DNA of 64,000 nucleotides, from the NCBI RefSeq assembly GCF_035961655.1, contig NZ_CP108393.1, forward strand, positions 4,478,501-4,542,500, in the 5' to 3' direction. This document shows, piece after piece, positions 1 through 8,382 of this stretch (position 1 is its first letter; the number at the start of each line of letters is the position of its first letter). The position numbers were made by a program, and so were the translations under genes. The notes under the pieces were generated by a model. That model searched no databases and had not been told where the DNA came from. It worked only from the letters and a program-made list of their open reading frames with translations. Source of the DNA: Streptomyces sp. NBC_01317 (lineage in GTDB: Bacteria > Actinomycetota > Actinomycetes > Streptomycetales > Streptomycetaceae).

Positions 1-46
1 CGTGCGCCACTGTGCGAAAACGCCCCGCCCTACGCCCGCACGCGGC

Positions 47-421
47 TCATCGCGCTTGAGGCAGAGCCGCGCGGAGTGCGGGCCGTGCGCCGTCGCCCAG
101 GATCTGGCGCTCCGAGGTGCCGGGGAGGACCGGCAGTTCGGCCCAGTGAGTGACCTGCTCGGGCGTCGAGCCACCGTACGGCAGGCGCACCACCCGGTCC
201 GAGTCCACGAAGCAGTCGTGGAACAGCGTTCCTGTCCGCTCGTCGACGTGACGGGAGTGGAAGTAGGTGGGCAGGACCAGCCAGTACTCCTCGCCCACCC
301 GCGCCTCGGCGTCCCCTTCGGGATCGCCGGGATAGCGCCCGGTGATCGCCCCCATCACACAGTCGCTGTCCTTGGGCAGCCGGTCGAGGGCGCTGACCCA
401 TTCCACTTCTACGGTGTGCAC
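47..421 (-). CDS. small hypothetical protein, about 124 residues
   Basis: I do not recognise this protein. It is acidic to neutral, soluble-looking and has no membrane segment. Readable stretches such as VEVEWVSALDRLPKDSD, GEEYWLVLPTYFHSRHVDER and FHDCFVDSDRVVRLPYGG have the composition of a real protein, unlike the Arg/Pro-rich translation of the same frame upstream. I chose the GTG at 421 because a purine-rich GGGAGAAGGG lies 7 bases before it and because protein-like sequence begins there. The frame is open much further upstream, but that part reads as noise. The C-terminus (about 20 residues) is low-complexity. The neighbourhood is decayed (LRV and transposase remnants), so this may be an accessory gene. 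Confidence is moderate that it is a gene and nil for function. Confidence 0.5.
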   Translation of the reverse strand: MHTVEVEWVSALDRLPKDSDCVMGAITGRYPGDPEGDAEARVGEEYWLVLPTYFHSRHVDERTGTLFHDCFVDSDRVVRLPYGGSTPEQVTHWAELPVLPGTSERQILGDGARPALRAALPQAR

Positions 422-495
422 CGCGCCGCCCTTCTCCCGTACCGCCGTATCGCCATACCGCCCGACGAGTTGACCATCGCCGCACCGCCCGGCCC

Positions 496-1005
496 GTGCC
501 CAGGATGCCACCGCTCCCCAGCCCTGTCCGACGAATATCGCCCGGCGTGCGACGCCTGGCAGAACGGCTTCCGGAGCCGGTACGGGAGCGGCTGCTCGAC
601 GGTCCCTCGCCGTGGGGTCGGCGCGCCCTGTCGATGCGGGCCGCACGAACTGCTGGCACAGGGCCGGGACTGGTCGGTCCTGCCGCACCGCCCCAACTTT
701 GCCCGGCCCGGCCTCGCGTGGTTCGCGGACGACCCCGATCCCCGGCTCCGGAACGCCGTGTTGGACGGCCCGGAAGCCGCCTGGGAGCCGCCGTCGCGGC
801 CGGCGGACGATCCGGATGCCGGGGACGGGGCGGTACGGGACCCCCGGCTCCCCGCCGGTGAACTGCCGCGGCGGCTCACCGTACCGATCGGCGCGTTCGT
901 CGCCACGGCGGATCCGGCGTTGCCGCCGGAGGTGATGAACCGGCTCACCGAGTTGGCAGGCGGCCGATCGAAGCCCGCCCAGCGGAGCCGGGCCCGGGGC
1001 GGGGC
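496..1005 (+). pseudogene. frameshifted leucine-rich repeat variant (LRV) protein remnant
   Basis: Two different + frames read as pieces of one LRV/HEAT-like repeat protein. The frame of base 496 gives RLPEPVRERLLDGPSPWGRR up to about 620. The frame of base 638 then gives ARPGLAWFADDPDPRLRN, DGPEAAWEPPSRPADDPDA and VRDPRLPAGELPRRL, followed by ADPALPPEVMNRL. The recurring DP-x-x-x-R ... P-x-L/P-x-x-x-L pattern is the hallmark of LRV repeats, which in Streptomyces occur in larger cytoplasmic proteins of unknown role. No single frame spans both parts, there is no good start, and some repeats have lost residues. I therefore call it a degraded fragment. It lies directly upstream of a transposase remnant in the same orientation, consistent with a region broken by insertion and decay. 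Confidence 0.55.
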
Positions 1006-1036
1006 CGGGGCGAACCAACTAGTTCCGATGTGCGAT

Positions 1037-1306
1037 CGATTCGATTCCGTGAGCGTGAGGGCCGCAAAAAGGGGGCCGTTGACGGGATCGAATCCAACCG
1101 ACCGCAGCAAGCCGGGATCGAATATCCACCTGATCACCGACCGGAACGGACCGCCCCTGTCCTTGGGTACATCCGACGCCGGCAAGCATGACCGTCTCGG
1201 TCCGGAGCCGCTCGTGCGGGGAATCCCGCCGATCAGGTCACGCCGCAGCCCCCGGGGCCAACGACCGCCGAAACTCCCTGCCGACGCGGCCCTGATCAGG
1301 GCCTGA
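1037..1306 (+). pseudogene. IS5-type transposase remnant
   Basis: This frame encodes DSVSVRAAKRGPLTGSNPTD, then RSKPGSNIHLITDRNGPPLS, then LEPLVRGIPPIRSRR-like sequence (EPLVRGIPPIRSRRSPRGQR) and PKLPADAALI. It matches, in order, the catalytic-core pattern of actinomycete IS5-family transposases: DS-x-S-VRA-x-x-G, G-x-NP-x-DR-x-x-x-G-x-x-x-H-LI-x-D, and then GIPPIRS-x-RG-x-R-x-RP-x-K-L-x-AD. The piece covers roughly the middle third only. The expected ADKGYD continuation is corrupted to ADAAL and a stop follows. I see neither the N-terminal helix-turn-helix region nor the C-terminal part in either direction, and no terminal inverted repeats. It is a decayed insertion-sequence fragment that cannot be functional. 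Confidence 0.75.
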
Positions 1307-2910
1307 GCCTGTCCTGTTGTACATCGAAGCAGACTAGCCCCATCGAGTCCGCCAGGGCTGCCGCGTAGGCCGACGCTTCCGCGGCCATGCTCCAGCGCTA
1401 CAACAGCACCCGCTACAGCCAGCCCAAAGAACGCCGCCTCAGCCCCCCTTGCCGATGCCCAGGGCCCCCGCTCGGCAGCGCCCCCGGTGGCGCGGGGCCG
1501 CGACCCGTCCGGCTCCGGCCAGGGTGTTCCGGCCGATCCGGTACCCGAACGCGGGTGCTGGACCCAGTACGAACGCACAGGTCTCCATCCCGGCGAACGC
1601 GGTTCGCTCACGGTCGAGTTGAAGCCGCACGAGGGGCGTCCTCCTGTTGTCGAGGTGGATCCAGGCGTGGCCGGTACAGGCTTCGGGGGCGGTTCGAAGA
1701 TACGTGCGGGTCTGCGGGCGCCAGCACCGGCGATGGAACCGCTACCGCCCGACAGCCCGTGCCAACTCGGACTCGCCCTCGGCTACCAGGGCCGTACCCA
1801 GGAACGCGGCCAGCGTGGGACAGACGCTCGCCGACGGCGGCAGCGGGGCTCAAGCCCGCTCACCCGAGGAGGCCACCGACGCGCTCGGTACGGCTCGATC
1901 TTCGGCCAAGACCGCATGGGCCGGAGGGGAGGGGGACGGGGTGGCTCGCCCGGTCTGAGCGGGTCCGGGTCTGCCCTGGGCCGGGGCCGCCGCGGCCGGC
2001 CGGTGTCCAGCTCGTCCGGGGGACGGCGGTCCGTCGCGTCGGTCACCAGCTGCTCCCACCGGACGGCGCCGCCCGCGCCGTCCGGTGCGCGGAGGCCGTG
2101 CCCTCACGCGTGCGCGGTGCAGTTCGTACTTCAGCGGGGTGACTGCCCGCGCGTCTCGCCCGCAGGTACCCGTAGCGGGCCCCCACCCCCGCCTCCCCGT
2201 CCTCCCACGCGCTGGCATCCCCGCGTACCCGTCCGTGGCCCCGACGCGCCTCCGTACCCCCTGGCCCCCCCCGCGCCCCCGTCCCCAACGCCCACCCCCG
2301 CGCGCCCCCAGCGCCCCCTACCCAACCCCCCGCCCCCTCCCGCTCCAACGCGCCCCCCACCGCCCCCGCCACCTCCGACCACGCCTCCGACCACACCCCC
2401 GCCCCAGCCCCCAGCCCCCCCGGCACCCTCCGCCGAGCCGCCCCGACACGCCCCCGCCCCCCACCGGACCCCGCCTCCCGGCCTCTCCCTCCCCCGCAGC
2501 CAGGGCGTGGTCATGTGCGGGCAGTCCAGCGAAGAGGTGCGGTGACGGGAGGACGGTTGGGTGCCGGAAGGGGCCGAGGGGTCGGCGCGGCCCGCAGGCG
2601 GGTGTGCGGGCCCGACTCCCAACCTCCTCCGCAACCCCTCGCCCCCCACCACCCCCACCGCCAACTCCCCCCGCCCCCGCCCACATCCGGACCCGAGGCT
2701 TCCACTCTCGGCAATTCGCGACGAACGGTGACGGAGTGAGTGCGTTATGTGATGTGCTGGGGACCGGCGCTGACAGTCGACCGCAGAACCGGCCGGGCAC
2801 CGGCCGCCTTCACCTGAGCCCCGGCGGTCGAAACAGCGGTCCCATCACCAGTTATCGCCAGTTATAACCAGTTGTCTCGGGGGCTCGGGGGCTCGACAGA
2901 GGGGCGCACC
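1307..2910. other. 1.6 kb without a convincing gene; decayed and C-rich
   Basis: All long frames here are Arg/Pro/Gly-rich and none combines a plausible start, ribosome site and normal composition. Short runs that look faintly protein-like (for example around 1560-1640 and 1800-1930) change frame within a few dozen codons, as expected for decayed coding DNA next to the transposase remnant. From about 2165 the + strand becomes extremely C-rich (listed separately). The last 150 bases before the next gene, around 2700-2860, have a more balanced composition and probably contain its promoter, but I cannot fix -35/-10 boxes. Confidence 0.6.
2165..2510. repeat. C-rich low-complexity tract with extreme strand asymmetry
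   Basis: Over about 340 bases the + strand is dominated by runs of C broken by short A, G or T interruptions, and G is rare. A second shorter block lies at 2625-2690. The complementary strand therefore carries many closely spaced G runs. Translated frames on both strands are simple Pro-rich or Gly-rich sequence, which reflects base composition and not selection for protein. I see no exact tandem unit. Confidence 0.7.
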
Positions 2911-4371
2911 ATGGTGGCGGAGCAGATCCGGCGATGGGAATCGGGCGCTCTCGCCCATGCGGTCAGCGACCCCTTCGGGCAGGGCCCGTTACCGTGGCTG
3001 CGCGGCAGTGAGAACTACTTCGACGACACCGGCCAGGTCGTCCCCTGGTACGCCGCCCCCACGCTCGGCCGCGAGCGCAGCCCGGGCCCCCGTACCGCCG
3101 ACGACGTACGCCGGCAGATCAAGGGCTTCGCGTCCACCGGCGCCGCCGCCCCCGGCGAGTCCATCGACTTCCACATCACGGTCGACCCGCCCCAGCAGTT
3201 CTCCGTCGACATCTACCGGATCGGGCACTACAGCGGCGACGGCGCCTCCAAGATAACCACCAGCCCCCGGCTCTCCGGGATCGTCCAGCCCCCGCCCCTG
3301 GCCGCGGACCGTACGGTCTCCTGCCATCACTGGTGGCTCTCCTGGCGGCTCCAGATCCCCTCGTACTGGGCGCTCGGCGCCTACGTCGCCGTCCTCACCA
3401 CCATCGACGGCTACCGCTCCCACATCCCCTTCACCATCCGCGACAACCGCCCCGCCGACCTCCTCCTGCTCCTCCCCGACATCACCTGGCAGGCGTACAA
3501 CCTCTACCCCGAGGACGGCCACACCGGCGCCAGCCTCTACCACGCCTGGGACGACCAGGGCACCCTCCTCGGCGAGGAGGACGCCGCCACGACCGTCTCC
3601 TTCGACCGCCCGTACGCGGGCGCGGGCCTGCCCCTGCACGTCGGGCACGCGTACGACTTCATCCGCTGGGCCGAGCGGTACGGATACGACCTCGCGTACG
3701 CCGACGCCCGCGACCTGCACGCGGGCCGCGTCGACCCCACCCGCTACCGGGGCCTGGTCTTCCCCGGCCACGACGAGTACTGGTCCGTCCCCATGCGCCG
3801 TACGGTCGAGCAGGCGCGCGATCACGGCACCTCCCTCGTCTTCCTCTCCGCCAACACCATGTACTGGCAGGTCGAGCTGAGCCCCTCCGCCTCCGGCGTC
3901 CCCGACCGCCTCCTCACCTGCCTCAAACGACGCGGCCCCGGCCGCTCCGCCCTCTGGCGGGACGTGGACCGGCCGGAGCAGAAACTGCTCGGCATCCAGT
4001 ACGCGGGCCGCGTCCCGGAACCCCACCCCCTGGTCGTACGGAACGCCGGGCACTGGCTCTGGGAAGCCACCGGCGCCGCCGAGGGCGACGAGATCGAGGG
4101 ACTCGTGGCGGGAGAGGCCGACCGGTACTACCCCCGGATCTCCCTCCCCGAGCACGAGGACCGCATCCTGCTCGCGCACTCCCCGTACCGCGACAGCGAG
4201 AACGCCCGCCGCCACCAGGAGACTTCGCTCTACCGCGCCCCCTCCGGCGCCCTCGTCTTCGCCTCGGGCACCTTCGCCTGGTCGCCGAAACTGGACCGGC
4301 CGGGCCACGTCGACCCCCGCGTGCAGCGCGCCACCGCCAACCTCCTGGACCGCATCTGCAAACGGGACTGA
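2911..4371 (+). CDS. N,N-dimethylformamidase beta-subunit-like family protein
   Basis: A 486-residue cytoplasmic protein (no signal peptide) resembling the large-subunit domain family of N,N-dimethylformamidase. Characteristic stretches are FSVDIYRIGHYSGDGA near residue 98, ITWQAYNLYPEDGHTGASLY near 190, and FPGHDEYWSVPMRRTVEQA near 285 followed by SLVFLSANTMYW. The family enzyme hydrolyses dimethylformamide with a mononuclear iron centre. Most Streptomyces homologues have no proven substrate, so dimethylformamidase activity is only an inference. The ATG at 2911 is preceded by GAGGGG at a spacing of about 6 bases. An in-frame GTG-type extension upstream lacks such a site. The gene stands alone, 130 bases before purC on the same strand. 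Confidence 0.85.
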   Translation: MVAEQIRRWESGALAHAVSDPFGQGPLPWLRGSENYFDDTGQVVPWYAAPTLGRERSPGPRTADDVRRQIKGFASTGAAAPGESIDFHITVDPPQQFSVDIYRIGHYSGDGASKITTSPRLSGIVQPPPLAADRTVSCHHWWLSWRLQIPSYWALGAYVAVLTTIDGYRSHIPFTIRDNRPADLLLLLPDITWQAYNLYPEDGHTGASLYHAWDDQGTLLGEEDAATTVSFDRPYAGAGLPLHVGHAYDFIRWAERYGYDLAYADARDLHAGRVDPTRYRGLVFPGHDEYWSVPMRRTVEQARDHGTSLVFLSANTMYWQVELSPSASGVPDRLLTCLKRRGPGRSALWRDVDRPEQKLLGIQYAGRVPEPHPLVVRNAGHWLWEATGAAEGDEIEGLVAGEADRYYPRISLPEHEDRILLAHSPYRDSENARRHQETSLYRAPSGALVFASGTFAWSPKLDRPGHVDPRVQRATANLLDRICKRD

Positions 4372-4501
4372 GGGGCGAGAGGATGGGAGAGGGAGGGGCT
4401 TCCCGCCCGTGGGCGGCGGGGGACCCGCCCCCGTGGACGCCGCGACTTCCGGCATACGGGAGAATCGAGGCGATCTTGAAGCCCCACCCCTCGGAGGAAC
4501 C

Positions 4502-5401
4502 GTGTCCGGATTCGTGGAAAAGCCCGAGCCCCTGGAGGTCCCGGGCCTCGTGCATCTGCACACCGGCAAGGTGCGCGACCTGTACCGGAACGAGGCCGGC
4601 GACCTCGTGATGGTCGCCGGCGACCGCATCTCCGCGTACGACTGGGTCCTGCCCACCGAGATCCCCGACAAGGGCCGGGTCCTCACCCAGCTCTCCCTCT
4701 GGTGGTTCGACAAGCTCGCGGACCTCGTGCCGAACCACGTGATCTCCACGGACCTTCCCGAGGGCGCCCCCGACGACTGGGCCGGCCGCACGCTCATCTG
4801 CACGTCCCTGGACATGGTCCCGGTGGAGGCGGTCGCCCGCGGCTATCTGACCGGCTCCGGGCTGGCCGAGTACAAGGAGAGCCGCACGGTCTGCGGGCTC
4901 GCGCTCCCCGAAGGCCTCGTGGACGGCTCCGAGCTGCCCGCGCCGATCTTCACCCCCGCCACGAAGGCCGCCGTCGGCGAGCACGACGAGAACGTGCCGT
5001 ACGAGGAAGTCGCCCGCCAGGTCGGTGCGGAGACCGCCGCGCTGCTGCGCAGGACCACGCTCGACGTGTACGGGCGGGCCCGCGACATCGCCAGGGAACG
5101 CGGGATCGTCCTGGCCGACACGAAGTTCGAGTTCGGCTTCGACGGCGACCAACTGATCCTCGCGGACGAGGTGTTGACCCCCGACTCCTCCCGTTTCTGG
5201 CCGGCCGAGACCTGGGAGCCGGGGCACGCCCAGCCGTCGTACGACAAGCAGTTCGTCCGCGACTGGCTGACCTCGCCCGCCTCGGGCTGGGACCGCGCGA
5301 GCGAACAGCCGCCCCCGCCGCTCCCCCAGGAGATCGTGGACGCCACCCGCGCGAAGTACCTGGAGGCGTACGAACGTCTCACCGGCCTCAGCTGGACCTA
5401 A
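4502..5401 (+). CDS. purC: SAICAR synthetase (phosphoribosylaminoimidazole-succinocarboxamide synthase)
   Basis: PurC joins CAIR and aspartate, using ATP, to make SAICAR in de novo purine synthesis. The 299-residue product has the full family length. The N-terminal ATP-grasp-like half shows HTGKVRDLYRNEAGDLVMVA and RISAYDWVLPTEIPDKGRVL. The central signature is LDMVPVEAVARGYLTGSGL at about residues 103-121. The C-terminal half has ADTKFEFGFD near 205 and ILADEVLTPDSSRFW. The start is GTG at 4502, with GGAGGAA 2-3 bases upstream of the usual spacing; the frame is open further 5' but without a ribosome site. It is separated from other pur genes and ends at a strong hairpin shared with the converging tRNA-Gly gene. 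Confidence 0.97.
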   Translation: MSGFVEKPEPLEVPGLVHLHTGKVRDLYRNEAGDLVMVAGDRISAYDWVLPTEIPDKGRVLTQLSLWWFDKLADLVPNHVISTDLPEGAPDDWAGRTLICTSLDMVPVEAVARGYLTGSGLAEYKESRTVCGLALPEGLVDGSELPAPIFTPATKAAVGEHDENVPYEEVARQVGAETAALLRRTTLDVYGRARDIARERGIVLADTKFEFGFDGDQLILADEVLTPDSSRFWPAETWEPGHAQPSYDKQFVRDWLTSPASGWDRASEQPPPPLPQEIVDATRAKYLEAYERLTGLSWT

Positions 5402-5426
5402 GGACCCAAGGCGTGTCGGTACGAGA

Positions 5427-5455
5427 AAACCCCCGGTCGATTCGACCGGGGGTTT
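5427..5455. terminator. bidirectional terminator hairpin between purC and tRNA-Gly
   Basis: The arms AAACCCCCGGTCGA (5427-5440) and TCGACCGGGGGTTT (5442-5455) are perfectly complementary. T-rich sequence follows on both strands. It lies 25 bases after purC on the + strand and 10 bases after the tRNA-Gly on the - strand, so it can serve both converging transcripts. Confidence 0.85.
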
Positions 5456-5465
5456 CCCCTTCTTG

Positions 5466-5538
5466 AGCGGACGACCAGGTTCGAACTGGCGACCTCAACC
5501 TTGGCAAGGTTGCGCTCTACCAACTGAGCTACGTCCGC
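5466..5538 (-). tRNA. tRNA-Gly (anticodon GCC), copy 1
   Basis: On the - strand the sequence starts GCGGACGTAGCTCAGTTGGT and folds as a full cloverleaf. The acceptor stem is GCGGACG paired with CGTCCGC, the anticodon loop is CTTGCCAA (anticodon GCC), and the T-arm is GGTTCGAACC-like. The discriminator base is T, as in bacterial tRNA-Gly. CCA is not encoded. The mature length is 73 bases. It is identical to the gene at 9460-9532. Confidence 0.97.
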
Positions 5539-5560
5539 AAGCGCCTCGGCGCGAGAACTA

Positions 5561-6193
5561 CTATACCCAACCTCGCTCCCGTGCGAGACGCACTGCCGTA
5601 TGCCGGTTCTCGGCGCCCAGTTTGGAGGCCGCCGAGGACAGGTAGTTCCGTACGGTTCCCTGGGACAGCGAGGCGCGCTGCGCGATCTCCGCGATCGGCG
5701 CCCCGTCGGCCGCCAGCTCCAGCACCTCCGCCTCCCGCGCGGTCAGCGGCGAGTCCCCCGCGGAGATGGCGTCGGCCGCCAAATCCGGGTCCACGAAGCG
5801 GTTTCCGGCGTGCACGGTACGGATGATCTCGGCGAGCCTGCGCGCGCTGACCGTCTTCGGGACGAAGGCCCGCACCCCCGCCGCCAGCGCCCGTTTCAGG
5901 TGACCCGGGCGGCCGTGGCCGGTCACGATCATCGTCCGGCACCCGGGCAGTTCGGTACGGAGAGATGTGGCGACCTTCACACCGTCGGCGCCCGGCATCT
6001 GGAGATCCAGGACGGCCACGTCCGGCCGGTGGGCCTTCGCCATGGCCAGGGCCTCGGGGCCCGACGCGGCCTCGGCGACCACGACCAGGTCGTCCTCCAG
6101 CGCGAGCAGCGCGGCGAACGCGCCCCGGATCAGATGCTCGTCGTCGGCGAGCAGCACCCGTACGCGGCGGTCGTCGTCCGTGTCGTCCGTCAT
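5561..6193 (-). CDS. NarL/LuxR-type response regulator
   Basis: A 210-residue two-component regulator. The receiver domain shows acidic residues ADDEHL at 16-21, the phosphoacceptor Asp63 in VAVLDLQMPG, a conserved TGHG threonine and a Lys in VPKTVS. The C-terminal LuxR-type helix-turn-helix reads LTAREAEVLELAADG, then IAQRASLSQGTVRNYLSSAA. The start ATG at 6193 overlaps the stop of the kinase gene by four bases (ATGA), so the two are translationally coupled. With the kinase and the ABC exporter genes upstream on the same strand this is a typical actinobacterial DesR/LiaR-like module, and the regulator probably controls that exporter. The signal is unknown. Confidence 0.93.
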   Translation of the reverse strand: MTDDTDDDRRVRVLLADDEHLIRGAFAALLALEDDLVVVAEAASGPEALAMAKAHRPDVAVLDLQMPGADGVKVATSLRTELPGCRTMIVTGHGRPGHLKRALAAGVRAFVPKTVSARRLAEIIRTVHAGNRFVDPDLAADAISAGDSPLTAREAEVLELAADGAPIAEIAQRASLSQGTVRNYLSSAASKLGAENRHTAVRLARERGWV

Positions 6194-7491
6194 GCCGCCG
6201 CCTCTCCGGAGGGCGTGTCGGACCCAGAAGCCGGTACGGGCCCCGGCAACGGCAACGGCACCCGCGCCGTCAGGCGGAACAGGCCGCCGTCCACCCGCCC
6301 CGCGTCCAGCGTCCCGTTCACCACGGCCAGCCGCTCCCGCAGCCCGTCGAGACCGGAGCCCTTCCGCGCCTCGCGGAGCCCACCGCCGATCGAGCCCCCG
6401 GCATCGACCCCCGCCTTCACCTCGGCAGTCTCTCCCGCCCCGTCGTTCTCCACCACCAGAACCGCCGCCCGCCCGTCCCCGTCTCCGTACCTCTCCGTCA
6501 GCCGTACGGTGCACCGCCGCGCGTCCCCGTGCCGCAGCACGTTCGTCGTGGCCTCCCGCACCACCCACGCCAGCGCCGACTGCACCCCCGCCGACAGCGC
6601 GCCCCCGTCGTCCCCCTCGATCCGGCAGTCGATGCCCGCCGCCTTCAACACCCCGCGTGCCCCTTCCATTTCGGTGTGCAGATCCGCCTCCCGGTAACCG
6701 CGCACCACGTCCCGTACCTCCCGCTGCGACTCCTGGGCGATCCGCTGCACCTCGGTCATCTGCGCCACCGCCTCCGGCCGCCCGCGCTCGGCGAGCTGTA
6801 CCGCCAGCTCGCTCTTCAGCGCGATCACCGCCAGGTTGCGGCCCATCACGTCGTGCAGATCACGGCCGAAACGCAGCCGCTCCTCCGCGACCGCGAGCCG
6901 GGACTGGAGTTCGCGGGCCGCGTCCAGCTCCCAGACGGTGTTGAGCAGCCACACCGAGAGGATGTACGTGACGACGATGGCCGCGCCCGCAGACGTGACG
7001 GCGAGGACCAGGCCCACGACGTGGGACGAGGGCAGCCGCAGCGCCGTCGCCGCGACCCCGGTGGCGGCGATCGTGCCCAGCAGCGCGTACGTCATGTGCC
7101 TGCTGGTACGCAGCGTCAGCGACATCGCCCCGAGGCCGTAGGTGGCGAAAGCGACCAGCAGCACGGCGGCCGACCCGTCGTCGGCGACGGCACCGGCCTT
7201 GATCAGGATGAGCACCACGACGGCGCTCACCACCGTCAGGGCGGCCGTCGCCAGACCGAGCCGTACGGGCCGCTCGCGCCTGCCGAGCCGCCAGTCCAGC
7301 GCCCACTCCTGGAGGACGACGCACATCGCGGCGTGCAGGCCCGCCAGCAGGACCAGCCAGCCCCGGAGTGGGTCGACGCTCCAGACCAGGCTGACCTCGA
7401 CCAGGCCGAAGGTGTGGAACGTCCACCGCGTGTAGCTCTCGACCTTGCCCGGCTTGCTCTTCCGGTGCCATCGGTCCGTCAGCCGGGACAT
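6190..7491 (-). CDS. sensor histidine kinase, DesK/NarX-like (HisKA_3)
   Basis: A 433-residue membrane kinase. The first half contains about five hydrophobic segments (for example VLLVAFATYGLGAMSL and VVGLVLAVTSAGAAIVVTYI) and no large extracellular domain, so it probably senses membrane or lipid state. The phosphoacceptor motif RDLHDVMGRNLAVIALKSEL sits near residue 210, with the His in LHD. The HATPase domain follows, with WVVREATTNVLRHGDA (N-box) and GGSIGGGLREARKGSGLDGL (G-box). The ATG at 7491 has a reasonable upstream region and the protein has normal family length. It forms an operon with the downstream response regulator. Confidence 0.93.
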   Translation of the reverse strand: MSRLTDRWHRKSKPGKVESYTRWTFHTFGLVEVSLVWSVDPLRGWLVLLAGLHAAMCVVLQEWALDWRLGRRERPVRLGLATAALTVVSAVVVLILIKAGAVADDGSAAVLLVAFATYGLGAMSLTLRTSRHMTYALLGTIAATGVAATALRLPSSHVVGLVLAVTSAGAAIVVTYILSVWLLNTVWELDAARELQSRLAVAEERLRFGRDLHDVMGRNLAVIALKSELAVQLAERGRPEAVAQMTEVQRIAQESQREVRDVVRGYREADLHTEMEGARGVLKAAGIDCRIEGDDGGALSAGVQSALAWVVREATTNVLRHGDARRCTVRLTERYGDGDGRAAVLVVENDGAGETAEVKAGVDAGGSIGGGLREARKGSGLDGLRERLAVVNGTLDAGRVDGGLFRLTARVPLPLPGPVPASGSDTPSGEAAA

Positions 7492-7533
7492 CGCGTCCTT
7501 TCCGTCTCATCCTCGTCGCGCCCGGACCCCGCC

Positions 7534-8382
7534 TCAGCGGCGCGGCTCCCAGCGGAACCAGCGGCGTACGGCGTACACCGCGAGCACCGTCCAGGCCACG
7601 GCACTGATACCCGCGCCGAGCAGATCCGCCCCGTCCACCCCGCCGATCCAGCCTGCCCGGACCAGCGTCATCACTCCGGTCATCGGCAGCAGCTCGCACA
7701 CGGACGCCACCCGGTCGGGCAGCGTGTCCAGCGGGACGAACAGGCCGGAGCCGAGCAGGGAGACCAGGAACAGCGGCATTGTCGTGATCTGCGCGCTCTC
7801 CACGGTACGGGTGAGGACGGAGGTCGCGGCCGCCAGCGCCGTGAGCAGCACGATCGCGGCCAGCAGCCCGGCCACGAGCAGATCGGGCCGCCGGACCCCG
7901 CCCACGTCGAGGAACGCGCTGCCCGCCGCCACCAGGACCACACACTGCACGAGCGCCAGCGCGGCGGCGGGCAGCGCCGTCCCGGCGAGGATCTCGCGGT
8001 CGGCGGTCTCGCCCGTGCGGAGCCGCTTGAGGACCAGCTCCTCGCGCCGGGAGGTGTACGCGGAGACGAGGTTCGAGTAGACGACCATCAGCAGCACCGT
8101 CCCGACGCCGCCGGTCAGGGCCGCCTCCGCGACGGTCACCCCGGCGCCGCCCAGGTCGGCGCCTTCGAGCGAGACCTTGATCGAGCCCATCATCGCGACA
8201 GGCACGAACAGGGCGGTGAACAGCGCCGTCCTGTTCCGTACGAGCAGCGTCAGTTCGGCCCGCCCGAGGGCGGCGAGCCGCCCGGCGGCCGTGGTGAGCC
8301 CTCCCGTACCACCAGCGGTCCCCGCCGTCCCTCCTGTCGCTTTCTCCGCCGTCCTCATCGCTGTCCTCATCGCCGTCTTCAT
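7534..8382 (-). CDS. ABC-2 type exporter permease
   Basis: A 282-residue membrane protein with six predicted hydrophobic segments after a short cytoplasmic N-terminus rich in Ala, Thr and Gly. Segments include LFTALFVPVAMMGSI, VGTVLLMVVYSNLVSAY, LVAGLLAAIVLLTALAAA and the C-terminal AVAWTVLAVYAVRRW. The cytoplasmic stretch SRREELVLKRLRTGE between the second and third segments is typical of ABC-2 (DrrB-like) permeases. It is translationally coupled to the ATPase gene (ATGA overlap at 8379-8382) and lies 42 bases upstream of the kinase gene, so all four genes probably form one unit. The exported substrate is unknown; relatives move drugs or lipids. Confidence 0.92.
   Translation of the reverse strand: MKTAMRTAMRTAEKATGGTAGTAGGTGGLTTAAGRLAALGRAELTLLVRNRTALFTALFVPVAMMGSIKVSLEGADLGGAGVTVAEAALTGGVGTVLLMVVYSNLVSAYTSRREELVLKRLRTGETADREILAGTALPAAALALVQCVVLVAAGSAFLDVGGVRRPDLLVAGLLAAIVLLTALAAATSVLTRTVESAQITTMPLFLVSLLGSGLFVPLDTLPDRVASVCELLPMTGVMTLVRAGWIGGVDGADLLGAGISAVAWTVLAVYAVRRWFRWEPRR

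Noticed and set aside
409..1611. 400-residue open frame on the - strand across the LRV/transposase remnants
   Set aside because: No ribosome site, composition rich in Arg/Ser/Gly/Pro, and the opposite strand carries recognisable (broken) protein families; it is a composition shadow.
2085..2867. Pro-rich open frames on + and Gly-rich open frames on - between 2085 and 2870
   Set aside because: They only mirror the C-rich tract; both strands are open in several frames and none has start signals or normal composition.
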